A stretch of DNA of 23,113 nucleotides from Dipetalonema caudispina (Eukaryota > Nematoda > Chromadorea > Rhabditida > Onchocercidae). The translations under genes and the position numbers were made by a program. The stretch is taken from the NCBI GenBank assembly GCA_013365325.1, contig JABVXV010000596.1, positions 1 through 23,113 of the forward strand. The letters are read 5' to 3'. The first letter of the stretch is position 1. Each line of letters begins with the position of its first letter. The notes below the pieces were generated by a model, which was not told the DNA's origin, did not search any database, and worked only from the letters and a program-made list of their open reading frames with translations. Below are positions 1 through 14,500 of this stretch, piece by piece.

Positions 1-752
1 TTTTTCAATAAAAATTGCTTGATTTGTCTTGTTGATGTATGAATAACAATACATTTGTAAATATACATACATATATATTCGGTATCGACGAAATATGTCG
101 ATCAGTTAAATTATGCGTTTGATTTCTTTTTTTTTTTTTTTTTCTCGAAAATTTGAACAAAAGTTTCAAAAATATCAGTTGTTTTAGGAAGAATCAGTTG
201 GAAAAAAGCAAACAAAATTTTGTTTGAAACGAGTGCATAACGGCTCAGAATAGGCTGTTTTCAGTAACAAATTTGGTGAAATAAATAAGTAATTTTTCTA
301 TTTACTTCAAAATAATTCCATTATATGTTGTTATTCTGTTAAATAATTTAACTAAGTAAATCGATTAAAGTAAATGCTTGAAATGATCGTAGAATGTATA
401 AATTAATTTTCTTCAGAGAATTGATACTATAGTAATGGAAGCAATAGTTGACTTAATGTTGATGCAAATCTTGGAATAATTAATGATGCAATAAGGCATA
501 ATTGATCACGAAACTTTGAAGTTTAGTTGACCCTTTTCGAACTTTATCAATAACTGGAAAAAACTATTTCCATCTTGTTTTATTGTTTTTCGAATTATTT
601 TTCAGACAAATATTTTTAAATTACAATTAGAAAATGCAAATCATAATAATAAATAAGTTGCTAAGCATATAATCTTCAAACAAAAAGTAAGAATTATTAA
701 TTAAAAAAAAAAAAAAAAAGGTAGAAAAAGTTATGCAAGTTTCAAATTTCAG
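1..752. other. AT-rich non-coding stretch, no gene seen
   Basis: I see no supported gene here. The stretch is AT-rich with a T run near 127-143 and an A run near 703-719, and reading frames close quickly. It is probably upstream or intronic sequence of the sestrin gene. The only local structure I noted is a short perfect inverted repeat, ATCGAC at 84-89 and GTCGAT at 97-102. Confidence 0.5.
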
Positions 753-910
753 CTGTTGCAAAAGATTATGACTTCAGAAGATAACAATGATCACAAACAT
801 ACATGTTTCATCTATTTACCAGATGTTTGGCTACCATTTGATAAGTTTGTTTATTTCATTTCATTTTTCGTTTTCTTCGTTGAAAATATTCAAATAAAAA
901 GTAGTAGAAG
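753..910 (+). CDS. Candidate 5' exon of sestrin (tentative)
   Basis: A good acceptor (AAATTTCAG, ending at 752) is followed 15 bases later by ATG at 768 and an open frame to a strong donor, AG|GTAAAA, at 911. An alternative donor, AA|GTTTGT, sits at 852. Both donors leave two bases, which is the phase needed to join the first sure sestrin exon at 3523. The peptide starts MTSEDNNDHKH and contains FIYLPDVWLP. In human sestrins an FIP-type motif also lies about 40 residues before the VFHP motif, and the spacing here agrees to within a residue. The acceptor so close to ATG would suit spliced-leader trans-splicing and a first exon. Against it, the second half is Phe-rich and looks like translated AT-rich DNA, the implied intron is 2.6 kb, and the match is weak. 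Confidence 0.3.
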
Positions 911-1803
911 GTAAAAGTAAATTATAATAAATATTTTTCAGTTATTATTTAGCATTGTAAAATAATATTTGAAAAAATTGTATGATTTATCTTTTTTTTT
1001 TCTTTTTTAGATAAAATGAACACAATAGGAAATGGACATTTTAAACTTTTAAAAGAAAAGAGTGTTTTAATTTTTGATTCAAACCTCTTCTTCCATATCA
1101 AATTTGGTAATTCAACAGTGCCAATTCTGTATTAATCTTCTAGAAGAGGTTTCAGATTCCATGCATGAAACTGATCCAAAATGTAAATTAATAATCTTAC
1201 TGTCATAACTTAACTGTTGCTTCAATGAGATATTTTGTTATCGGTTCAGAACTATCTTTCACTTAAGGAGATTATCAACTATCATCTCTTCAATTAAACT
1301 TTTCATATCCATTCAAGAATGTTAATTTTAGTGGAAAATTTAATAAGAATATTTAAAATAATAATCAAAAAAAAGAGGAAAATTATGCAACTATTTTATA
1401 TGAACCAATGATTCTTGTCGTACTTACCACTTTTTTTGTTATTCCTGAAAAAAAAAAAAAAAAAGATTTATTCATCTTTTCATTTCCTCTTTTTTTTTTG
1501 CTCAAAAGAAAGTTGACTGTCACTTTCTAAATTCAATGAAGCAATTTTTGCTCTTACAGGATTAAAAACCGCCTTCAATTCAAATGATTAATGAATTTGT
1601 TTTTCTACTAATCGCAGAAGCACTTTTTTTTTTTTTTTAGAATACCAAAAATCATATTGATATGAAAAATCAAGACAGTTGTTCAGCTATTTTTTTTTTT
1701 TTTTTTTTTTTGTTTTCCTACTAAGCTTTGAAAATAATTTTTAAACAAAAATTAAAGCTTGAAATGGTCGAATGATTGTTATTATTAGACAACTGTTACG
1801 TGA

Positions 1804-1815
1804 AGTCAAAGGTCA
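1804..1815 (+). promoter_or_regulatory. DR1-type nuclear-receptor-like element
   Basis: The 12-mer AGTCAAAGGTCA resembles a direct repeat of AGGTCA-type half-sites with one-base spacing, the kind bound by HNF4-family nuclear receptors, a group greatly expanded in nematodes. The identical 12-mer occurs again at 21818-21829 in the Frizzled intron. Function is inferred from the motif only. Confidence 0.3.
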
Positions 1816-1977
1816 GACAATAAACTTGTTTTTAACATTTTATGGACGTAAAATGATTTCTTTTCTTTAAATCTTAACCGCTGACATTTTTCATCTGATG
1901 TAAAATTTATTGCCATTGTTTTTTTTTTTTTCAAACGGTTACAATTGCATCATAAACACAAGAATCACTTTTTTACT

Positions 1978-1980
<3 letters not shown>

Positions 1981-2010
<30 letters not shown>
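1981..2010. repeat. T30 homopolymer
   Basis: Thirty uninterrupted T residues, the longest homopolymer in the window. Similar runs lie at 1690-1711 (T22), 3116-3142 (A27), 19211-19235 (T25) and 21476-21503 (T28). No comparable G or C runs exist. Confidence 0.9.
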
Positions 2011-2015
<5 letters not shown>

Positions 2016-2454
2016 ATATTCCGAAACAGAAATGATGAAATATTACAAAAGATTTTTGCATATTTGCACTTCTTTAGAATTCATTTGATGTTACTTATTT
2101 AATAGTGAAAATTTAAAAATTTATTATTTCCCATGTGTAATTGAAGGAATTTTTCATTTACAGCTTTAAATAGTATATGATTACAATTTCTTATCAATGA
2201 TGAGTTAAATTTAAGAAAGAAATATGAAAAAATTAATTTCTAAAAATTAATCAAATTAATTATTGATGCATGAAATATCATATAGTTTGCAATGATAATT
2301 ATTGTGATAATATTCTTCATGATTTGTTATCACTTCAAAAAAATTTTATCAAGCATGAAATGATAAGTGGCAAACCTTTTATTATGACAAATATAAATTA
2401 TTATAAACTCACTTCACTTTTCTCTTTTTGATAAATATGAATAATTTCATTGCG

Positions 2455-2558
2455 TATTTTTGATCGATAAAATCGTTGTCTTCCATTTATCATGTTATTT
2501 TAATGATCACAATATTTTCTTCTATTAAATTGATCAATGAAGTTATCGATCAAAAATA
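2455..2558. mobile_element. MITE-like element with perfect terminal inverted repeats
   Basis: TATTTTTGATCGATAA at 2455-2470 is repeated exactly in inverted orientation at 2543-2558, with 72 bases between. Each arm begins or ends with TA, so the structure can be read as a 100-bp element (2457-2556) with 14-bp inverted repeats inside a TA target-site duplication, as left by Tc1/mariner-type transposons. There is no coding capacity. A chance inverted repeat is possible in such AT-rich DNA, although the GATCGAT core is not simple sequence. Confidence 0.4.
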
Positions 2559-3119
2559 AATAAATAAATCAATCACTGGGATGTTTGATCTTTTTTCCCT
2601 TTTACTCCTATGTATATTTTGCTAAATAACAAACTATTATTGTTCATATAATAAATGATAAAAATAGATTGTTTATACGAAATGTGAGATGAATTTAAAA
2701 TTAACAAATGTAAAAATCAACGAAAATTTTTCATTTTATAATAGAATTAAACTTATCTAGCTATGATAAAATGAAGCAAACAAATAATTCATTAGTTAAA
2801 GTCTTGGCTAAACATCAAATTGTGCTTGCTATTCTTCTTTAAATGATTGTTTAAATTATTTAAATCACTTTGTTGGTAATAAATTGGTTAAACAACGGAT
2901 GAAAAACAAGTTAAAACAATTTATTTATTTGCTTAGTACTTTAATTACTTAGTGGAAACTTCACGAACTACTGCTCATTTTAAAGTCAAAACAAGTTTGT
3001 GTATTTATTATCTGTGGTATTTTAAACAGTAGAAATCCAACATTGATGATTAAATTTATTGCAAAAAAGATATTTTACAATTATTATGAGATAAATACAG
3101 TTTATGTAAATATCCAAAA

Positions 3120-3153
<34 letters not shown>

Positions 3154-3522
3154 TGTTTTGCTAAATATATGTGAATATTATAATTCCAAATTGAACAAAG
3201 TATTAAAGATTTGAAAAATTGCTTCACCCATTTTATGACTTCAATTTAAGTAATATCGAAATCGTTGTACTTATGTATTTGAATTGGGGGAAATGTAAAG
3301 AAGACATAAACATATTTAAATATGGACAAAAACTGTTGTAATTCTTGTCTTCTTTTACTCTTCTTCAAACATTACTTAATACTTTTAAGTATTTAGGGAG
3401 AAAAAAAAAAAAAAAAAACCGAAAAGAAAAGCAATTATATTGGAATGAGAAAAAAATATTTCGATTTTTTTTTTCCTCTCTTTTTAATGTTTTTTATTTC
3501 ATCTTAATTGATTAAATTACAG

Positions 3523-6901
<3,379 letters not shown>

Positions 6902-7172
6902 CCTTCTCTTCTTTCTTGTTCTCATCTTGCTTATCTGCAAGATTTTTTTTTTTTTTTCTTTATTTAGTTAGCATAAAAGTTCAATTGTTTTTCGTTACAG
7001 AAATTTGCACAAATTTGCTGGAATCGTATTACATCGAATTTATTGAATCCTTTTTGATTGTTGGTTGAATTCATCAATCTTTTCATGATATGTATTTTAA
7101 ACTGAATATAATTCATATAATTGCGAAAAAGGTCTCGAAGAGATTTGATTAATTAAATTTTTTTGTCAAACT

Positions 7173-7178
7173 AATAAA
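7173..7178 (+). terminator. Candidate sestrin polyadenylation signal
   Basis: AATAAA lies 272 bases after the sestrin stop codon. It is one candidate only; in such AT-rich DNA further copies occur by chance (for example around 7470). Confidence 0.4.
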
Positions 7179-7919
7179 TTTTTGTTATATTTGATTTCAT
7201 TTGGTATGTGCCAGAAAATATTATTGTGGCGTCTTTTTGTTTTTATCTTTGTTTATTGTTTTTTTTTTTTTTTTAAATTTTCATATTATTCATTGTTTAG
7301 TACTCTTTTCACTCTAATGAATTTTAAATTCACTCCAATTTGTATTGGAAAATTGTATTCACCTCATATTAGTGCCATATATCCTTTTTTTCTTTTTCTT
7401 TTTTTTTGTCTTCTTGTCTCTAATTTTTTTTTTATGAAAAAAATAAATTTGTTTTCCGTTTTTTGAAAGAATAAATGAACAAAAGCTTAAATTTCAATAA
7501 TTCGTAAAATTATTCATCCATTCAAATCACATTAAATTGTGATAAATTTCTTCAAACAAGCGTAATTAACATAACACTCTAAGGGATAAAAAATTAATTT
7601 GTTTCATTTGTGGTATAATAAATATTTTGGTGAAAAAAAAAAGGAAAGAAAAAATTTCTTTTAACATTACAAATAATTTCATTTTCATTCTTTTCAAGCA
7701 AAGAAAAAAGAATTTTATGGTAAAATTTGATATTTTTGTTTCATTTTTCATTTTTTGAAAAAGGAAAAGAAAACAAAAAAAAAAAAAAAAAAAGAAAAGG
7801 ATTTATTAATGCAAATAAAACTATTACTACTACATAATACATGAAATTGTTAATCAATTAATCGAATTTAATCCTTAATAAACATATGTAAATTATCTTG
7901 GAAGTGTAGAAGTAATTTA

Positions 7920-8034
7920 TACGTTTGTATATATACATAAACATACATGTATACGTATACTTCTCTATATTACGTATATGTGTATAATACGAATACGTAA
8001 CGTATATGTACCTATAATAACGTTTATACGTACG
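7920..8034. promoter_or_regulatory. TACGTA-rich island upstream of ced-12
   Basis: Four copies of the palindrome TACGTA (7952-7957, 7971-7976, 7994-7999, 8027-8032) and further ACGT cores give nine CpG steps in about 115 bases, unlike the CpG-poor surroundings. TACGTA/TTACGTAA-type sequences are targets of bZIP factors of the PAR/CES-2 and ATF groups. The island sits about 500-600 bases before the ced-12 start. A promoter role is inference; it could also be a decayed TA/CGTA simple repeat. Confidence 0.35.
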
Positions 8035-8139
8035 TGAATGATAGGTAAAAATAGGGGTATATGTTAATATATAACATAAAACAACAATTTGATACAATAA
8101 TTTGTTAAAGTTATGATATTATAATTAAGGTCGAACTAA

Positions 8140-8157
8140 TGGATTTTTTCAAATCCA
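8140..8157. repeat. Small perfect hairpin
   Basis: TGGATTT and AAATCCA form a 7-bp stem around a TTTC loop. It has no T-run or gene context that suggests a function, and chance is plausible in this composition. Confidence 0.3.
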
Positions 8158-8518
8158 CAAGAAAATCCTCAACTTTCTAATTAATTTCAAAATCTAATTA
8201 ATATCAAAAATTTCAAGAACAAAAAAGAAAAAAAAAATTTAATAATAGCTACTGATAGGTTCAAAGTTGAATTGCGACAGAAAATTTCCGTGATTTTATT
8301 TCAAAGATTTAATTCGATTAGTTGTTGTGCTAATTTATTATAGGAAATTTTTTAAATTAATTAAATCATTAAATATAATTAGAAGTAAAAGTATCAAGAA
8401 TGAATTATATTTAACTTTTTCATTCCTCCAATTATTTTACTAAAATTCCTAACAAATATTAATTTCGTATTCTTTTCTTTCTTTTTTAAATGAATTATTG
8501 TTATGTATCAAATTTTTA

Positions 8519-8520
8519 GA
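8519..8520 (+). promoter_or_regulatory. Likely trans-splice acceptor before ced-12 ATG
   Basis: The sequence AAATTTTTAG|A ends at 8519, 28 bases before ATG at 8548, with pyrimidine-rich sequence ahead of it. Nematode mRNAs commonly receive a spliced leader at such a site, leaving a very short 5' UTR. A cis-intron in the 5' UTR is the alternative. Confidence 0.5.
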
Positions 8521-8547
8521 AAAAGATAAAAGAAAGGAAGAATTGGA

Positions 8548-11500
8548 ATGGGTCCTGATCAACTTGGTGCTGCACATTTTCATACTGCTTCAAAGCCATT
8601 AAAGGAAGTTGACATACGTCTTCCAGAAAATCTTGTAAAGGTTAAACAAATTATTAATCATTTTATTGTAAATTTTTATAAATTACAATTATATTTTGAA
8701 AACATTTCCTACTTTTTTTTTTTTTTTTTATTTTTATCTAATTGATCTAATAACGTTCGCTTTCTAATGAGATCATTATATTCTGTTTCCAGAAAAAAGT
8801 ATGAAATTAGGAATAGACTATATTAATGCTATGAAAAATTTCAATGAATTATATAGAAAGCATTAGTATAGGATAAAAATTGATTTTTTAAATGGCTTAT
8901 TCCTTTATTGTGATATGAATTTTGGTATCAGAATGTTAGGCTATTTCTTTTAACCTGTAAGTTTTTAATTAATTATTAAAAAATTTGGGAATTTCAGAAA
9001 AGAAAAGTTGTAAGAAAAAAAGATTATATTCACTCGTACATTTATACTTCTCTTAAAATTATGAGTTGGTAGTTAGAGTTTTTCAAGACAAGCTATAAAA
9101 CAAACACAAACTTCCTGATGCAATGGTATATCGGAAAATGAAGTGGAATTTTTCATCCCAAATCAGGTATTGTTGATCATGCGATAAACGACAACACTGT
9201 CGGTCTGAATTAGTTACCAGAAATCTCACTAATTATGAATTAATTTAAATATGTCAAAGGCTTTAGCGATTTATTAGATGTCGGGAAAAGGATTTTCGGT
9301 GCGGTAATTTTCTAACAAGTTTTATTTTATTTCAATCTTTTTATTTACCATTTCTATTTTTCAGGGAGCTGTGAAATTAGACCCGCATTTAAAGAAGTAT
9401 TTGGGCGATGAATTTCCTGCAGAATGCAATACAAACGTCACTTGGGCATACGTAACTTTTGATAAGCAGGCAAGTTTTATTGCAGTTTGAAGGTAAGATA
9501 ATACAACTTTCTATGACCACTTGTTGGCTTACAGTTGTTAACATGTTTCTTGTTTCTGAATTTTGTGTATTTGCAGTTAAATTTTAATAAGAAATTAAAA
9601 TTAATTTGCACATTTGCAAAATCAGAATTATGGAAATCCTTTGGAAAGGTAAATTATTCTATTCATTATTTGCAGAATGAAGTTTTAACGGACTTAATTA
9701 CACGTTTAAGTATCGAACTAAAGTTACCACAGTCAGAGAGGAATACATATGCACTGAAATTTGAAGACCGTGGTAATGATGGTGTTTTTTTAACCAAGGA
9801 AAATCGTGGTCTAGTGCCTCAAGGATTCATTCTCATTTTAACTGCATCTCCGGTATTACTCATCCATATTTTTTGAATTTTTTAAAATAGCAACTTCAGA
9901 TTTGTGCTAAAATTAGGGAAGAGAATTCACTGATATTTCAACGCAGTACAAGTTCATTGTATATGAGCATAATAAATAGGCATGGTCGCATGCAGTTTTT
10001 GATAGATGCTTGAGGGATATGTCAAACATATCCGTTTTCATGGGCACACAAGCAACACACACGCATACTTAAATTCATATGGTTATTTATGAAGTTTTAT
10101 TTTTTGTAATAACTGAATTCAAGTTGACATTTTTCTTTTTGTGTTTCAGTGTGTTTTCCAAATGATTTCGGATTATGGTCGTCTAAATTTATTTTATTTC
10201 AGTAAATCGTAAAATTCGAAATTTAGCCTGCTGATGATACTTGTTTTCTTCACAGGAACGTTACGCTCACAATCTTTTGGTACGTTTACGTAATCCTTCA
10301 GTTCATTCTGGAGATCTACGAACAGCACTTGCTGAACTGATCAATTTATGCGGTGATATTTCGTTTGCAACACAGTTTTTGCGTATAGGTGGATATGATT
10401 ATATATTTGAAGTTATCGAAAAAGGATTATGCGCAGAGTATGTTTAACTTCGTTTCTCAAAATATTTTATTGAAATTTTGTGTTATTTTTTCCTATATTT
10501 TCAAATTCCCTCTAGTCAACTACATTTTTTAACACTACAAATCACCATTTATTGAAAATGATAAGTACAAAGTGTTAAGCCAGCTAATTTTACAATTGCA
10601 ATGAACTATGATGTATGTTTCAAAATACTGGAAAATTTCTCTTGGGCTGATATCAGATAAAATAGGGTATTTATTCAAGTATGAAGGGAATTTTTCAAGA
10701 TTAAACCTATCTAATCATCTTTTAAGATTACTTCAAGCAGTTTTCTTTAGCAGCGTTTCCTCTCAGTCTCGATTTCTGCAAGCGCTACTGATGTTGATGG
10801 ATCATCCCGGTTTAATGTATTGGTCACAGGTTTCGGATGAATTTGTTTCCAAAATAGCAGAAAATATTACGGGCAGAGCTAAACAAGAGGATAACACGTT
10901 ACTGGTTTCATCGCTTAATATCATCGATCTCATTTTGAATTCTAAAAAGTAAAAAATTTTTCTGACACGTGTTTGAAAAAGTTAGTTTGGCTTATTTGAC
11001 TAGCTTTGTCCTTGATTTAATGACATTGCTTTGCATAATATACTTTCTGATTGCTTCAAATGATATTTGGGTTTGCTGACCACTGGAGTAGTTATGATCG
11101 TATTCGTTTCAATAAACTGGGGCAAAATATTGGTAACGGGAATGATTTTGACTCTCTCTCATGATAGGTTTATAGTGTCGAAACTGTAGCACCGTTAAAT
11201 TCACAAATCTATTTTCCAGTTCGGAAATTAAAATAAATATGAAAATTAAAAGGAAATTAAAATAATATGAATATTTTATTAAAATGTATTTCTTGAAATT
11301 CCTTGTAAAAACTTTTCGAAAAATAATTAATGTTTTTGAGAGTGCTAATGCTTTTGAATTTCAGTGAGGAGAAAATGAATCTGGTATTGCGAGAAGTACC
11401 CTTCGAATCGCTTATACGTCATCTTGAGAAATCAGATGAACGAGTCATTTTGAATGTTTTAACGTTGATGAATTCTTTATACAACAAAGCCAGAGACCAT

Positions 11501-14500
11501 GTAAAAAATGATATCATAGAGGTAAGGGTAGATATCTTTAGTTCCCATAAGAATACTTTGTAAATTTCAATATTACTAGGTGTAATGTCTTAAAAAATGA
11601 TAATGTTGATGTAGAAGTTGTTCTAATAACAACTATGACTAATTTAAAATTCATAACAATGAATTAAAATTAATAACCAGTTAACATGGAAAAGACAGTT
11701 CAGCTCAATCATTTCAGTTGTTCTGTAAACTTAATTTAAATTTCGAGTGTAAAAAGTTTGATTCTAAATTCTGTTCTAAATTTGCATCTTTACTGTAAGT
11801 ACTACTAGCTTTCTACTTTTGTCTCTGCTGTTTTTCTTTTCATCTTCTATCTTTTTTCTCCTTTTTTGTCCTAGATTTTGTAAAATGACTTAGGAAATGA
11901 GGTCCTAAGAATCCTATCCAGAAGCATTTTATAAAAAATTGCACAGAAGTCACATCACGTTTATCCAATCACTCACCGAACCGTTTAAGAAAATTTTCAA
12001 AAATGATACCGTTTCATTTCATGCTCTTGCATAATATCAAATTTTAAGCATCTCCATGTAACGCCTTTCCGTTGCGCAATCGAAAAATCGGTACTGAGGA
12101 AAGGAAAGCAATTGGATGTTGGAATTGAACAGCAACTTGTTACAGTACAACGAATACAGCTGAATAAACTATCCCTAAAAGCTATGCGTATTCCTACAGA
12201 AGCAGAAATCGAACGAGTTTTTGTAGGTTGAAATCGAAAATTTTATGTGTTCAAGAAACAAGGAAATGATTTTTTGAACTTTTTATGAATAAGAGATTTT
12301 TTTGGTTTTAACATTCAAATTCTTATTTGTAAATATTATTTATTTCAGATTATATATGAGTGATTAATTTTACGCTCTTTTAGAGCTCTGTGTTTTTTAA
12401 ATTAGCTATATGGAATTGAGGAAAATCTGATGAAACTTTATTGTGTATAACAGTTAAAAGTTTTCACAATTTCAGCAACTCAAACTTTTCAACAGTGAAA
12501 GCGGTAAAGGGATGCATACAAATGTCATGTCAGAGGAAAAGCGTGCAGAATTTTTAAATTTCACAGAAGCGGTCATACAAACGCCACCAGGTTCATTAGC
12601 ATTGGAAACGATTCTCTTATTTGTTACTCATCACGCCGATTCCATTGCAAAAGTAAGCCTTTAGCTATCTCATTAATTTGTTATTTGAACAGGATTCATT
12701 CTATAATAAGGCATTTTCCTTTCGTGAATGCTTTCTTCTTCTAACAGTTTTCACTTCAGATTTATTTTTAATTATAAATACTATTTCCAAGCAAATAAAA
12801 TCGCACAGCCTCTTGATTTTTATGATTTTTTTTTTTTGCAACGACTTGGAATTATATTGTCTATCATTATTGGATAGTGGTTCCCAACTATGTATGATTT
12901 AACAAGAACATAGTAATTCCAGATATCCATGGAAAATTCAATGAGATCTGATAGCAATTTGTGGTCCCTTCTGCTGGTATCAGTTCATTTGGTGCAAATG
13001 CTGATTGATATTCTTCATGTTATCAATGAACCCGGTAATATTTTGCAAAATCGTTCTCATCTTCCAGAGAAATAAACATACGGTATATGCTTGAATTATT
13101 ATTATATAATTGAGCAGAAAAATAAGCTCTTTACAGAAGAAGGTGATCGATTGATGGTCTTATTCTTCAAAAGTGATCGGCCATTTTTGGATCTTTTTGC
13201 GGTGCTTGTAAAACTTTTTCATCGCACATGGCGTGAAATGCATGCAAGTGAAGAAGACATCAAGAAGGTAAACTGAAATTTCAGTCAAATCTTAGTAGTT
13301 TTTTTTTTTTTAATTTTGAAACTTTTTCAATATCTTGGACCAAATTAATGCAATTATTGAAAATACAAGAACGATCAGGTGCATTACTTTTGTTAGTTTT
13401 TGGTCGCTGATTGAAATAAACCCTAATCAGATTCAAGGATTTAAGTTTTGAACATATTATAACTAACAGTTAGGCCAGATTATTGGGTTTCTGAAATCTT
13501 CCAAAATATCGTGTGACCATGTAGAGATTTGCTTATTATAAATTTTACAAATTTCAAATCCAATGTGGATTGTCATCGACCGCTTGCTACATACGTGATT
13601 CCATAATATCACTTGTCATCCTGTGTTCTGGCTAGTTAGTTATTCAGGGAATACACAAATGAAATTTATTTTTTACAGGTTTTGGCAGTTGTTCGCAAGC
13701 AAATTGATGTTTGTTTGCTGGAAAAACCAGATACGATTGAAAAGTTAGAGGAGTTGCTAGCAGCTCATTCATATCCTCACATGAAAAAAATTTGGGAAAA
13801 AGAAAGGAGTGCTAAAGAAGCAGAAGAATTACAAAGTGATGCGGTCAAGTGAATTTTTAATGCTGTTTTACTTTTTTTTAATCCACCACATTTCAACTAT
13901 CAATTGACGGAATAACTATATCAAAGTTGATTGGCTTGAACTAATTTTAAACTACATCTACAAAAGATTTCATTTTTTTTCCAATTAAATCGGGTTCAGT
14001 TGCTATTGATCTGGCGTAGAAATTCGGATATATGATGGAAAATATCATTCGTTTGTTGATCTTTCAGAGAACTACGAGAGTATCTTCGACCAAGTATTGT
14101 TGAATTGGTTCTGAAGAATCGTAAAAACGTTTTAAAAAGTGGTTATAAATTTGGAAAGCTAATAAAGAGCAAATCATTGCAGAAAGGTTTTTTTTATTTG
14201 CCAATTCGTGCTTGTAATTTCATGTGCTGCCATACTTTGCTCGAATTTTTCAAATAGAGATGAATTTGGAAACTACATAAGATATTTTGATGAAAACCAA
14301 AGAGCAAAGCAACTCATTGAGGAAACAAATTACAATTGAAATAAGAAAAGTTAAATCGGAACAAATGTAAGATTCGATAACAACAACAAAAAAATGAAAA
14401 AACATTGAGAAAAAAACCAAAAAACTATGATAAAAACGAAGTATAAAGTATACCTTACTACAATGATCACTAGTAAATAGTAATTTACAGAAATAAACTC

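Larger units (their letters stand above)
911..3522. other. Long AT-rich non-coding stretch before sestrin exons
   Basis: No gene is supported here. The stretch is either the first intron of sestrin or its upstream region. It contains many homopolymers (T22 at 1690-1711, T30 at 1981-2010, A27 at 3116-3142), a possible MITE at 2455-2558, and an AGTCAAAGGTCA element at 1804-1815. An exon-like piece at about 1011-1104 was considered and set aside. Confidence 0.5.
6902..8547. other. Sestrin 3' UTR and ced-12 upstream region
   Basis: Non-coding stretch of 1.6 kb between two genes on the same strand. It holds the presumed sestrin 3' UTR, T- and A-rich runs, a TACGTA-rich island at 7920-8034, a small hairpin at 8140-8157, and a splice acceptor at 8519 just before the ced-12 start codon. 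Open frames at 7182-7466 and 7566-7751 are Phe/Lys-rich shadows of homopolymers. Confidence 0.7.

Noticed and set aside
420..477. Short peptide RIDTIVMEAIVD after a TTCAG, resembling the sestrin GRLDN region
   Set aside because: No donor in the required phase, and the frame ends in TAA within 20 codons; probably coincidence.
1011..1104. Exon-like block with a fine TTTTTTAG acceptor and a GTAATT donor
   Set aside because: It is open in one frame only, ends in a phase that cannot join the sestrin exon at 3523, and shows no sestrin similarity.
7182..7751. Phe- and Lys-rich open frames between sestrin and ced-12
   Set aside because: They follow T and A runs in 3' UTR or intergenic DNA and have no domain-like content.
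6902..8547. Possible sestrin/ced-12 operon
   Set aside because: Same strand, but the 1.65-kb gap is wide for a typical nematode operon and the leader type cannot be read from sequence alone; left open and not called.
10608..10750. Plus-strand open frame running into ced-12 exon 5 from an upstream ATG
   Set aside because: Phase from exon 4 and ELMO similarity place the exon start at 10751 after TTTCTTTAG; the upstream part is intron.
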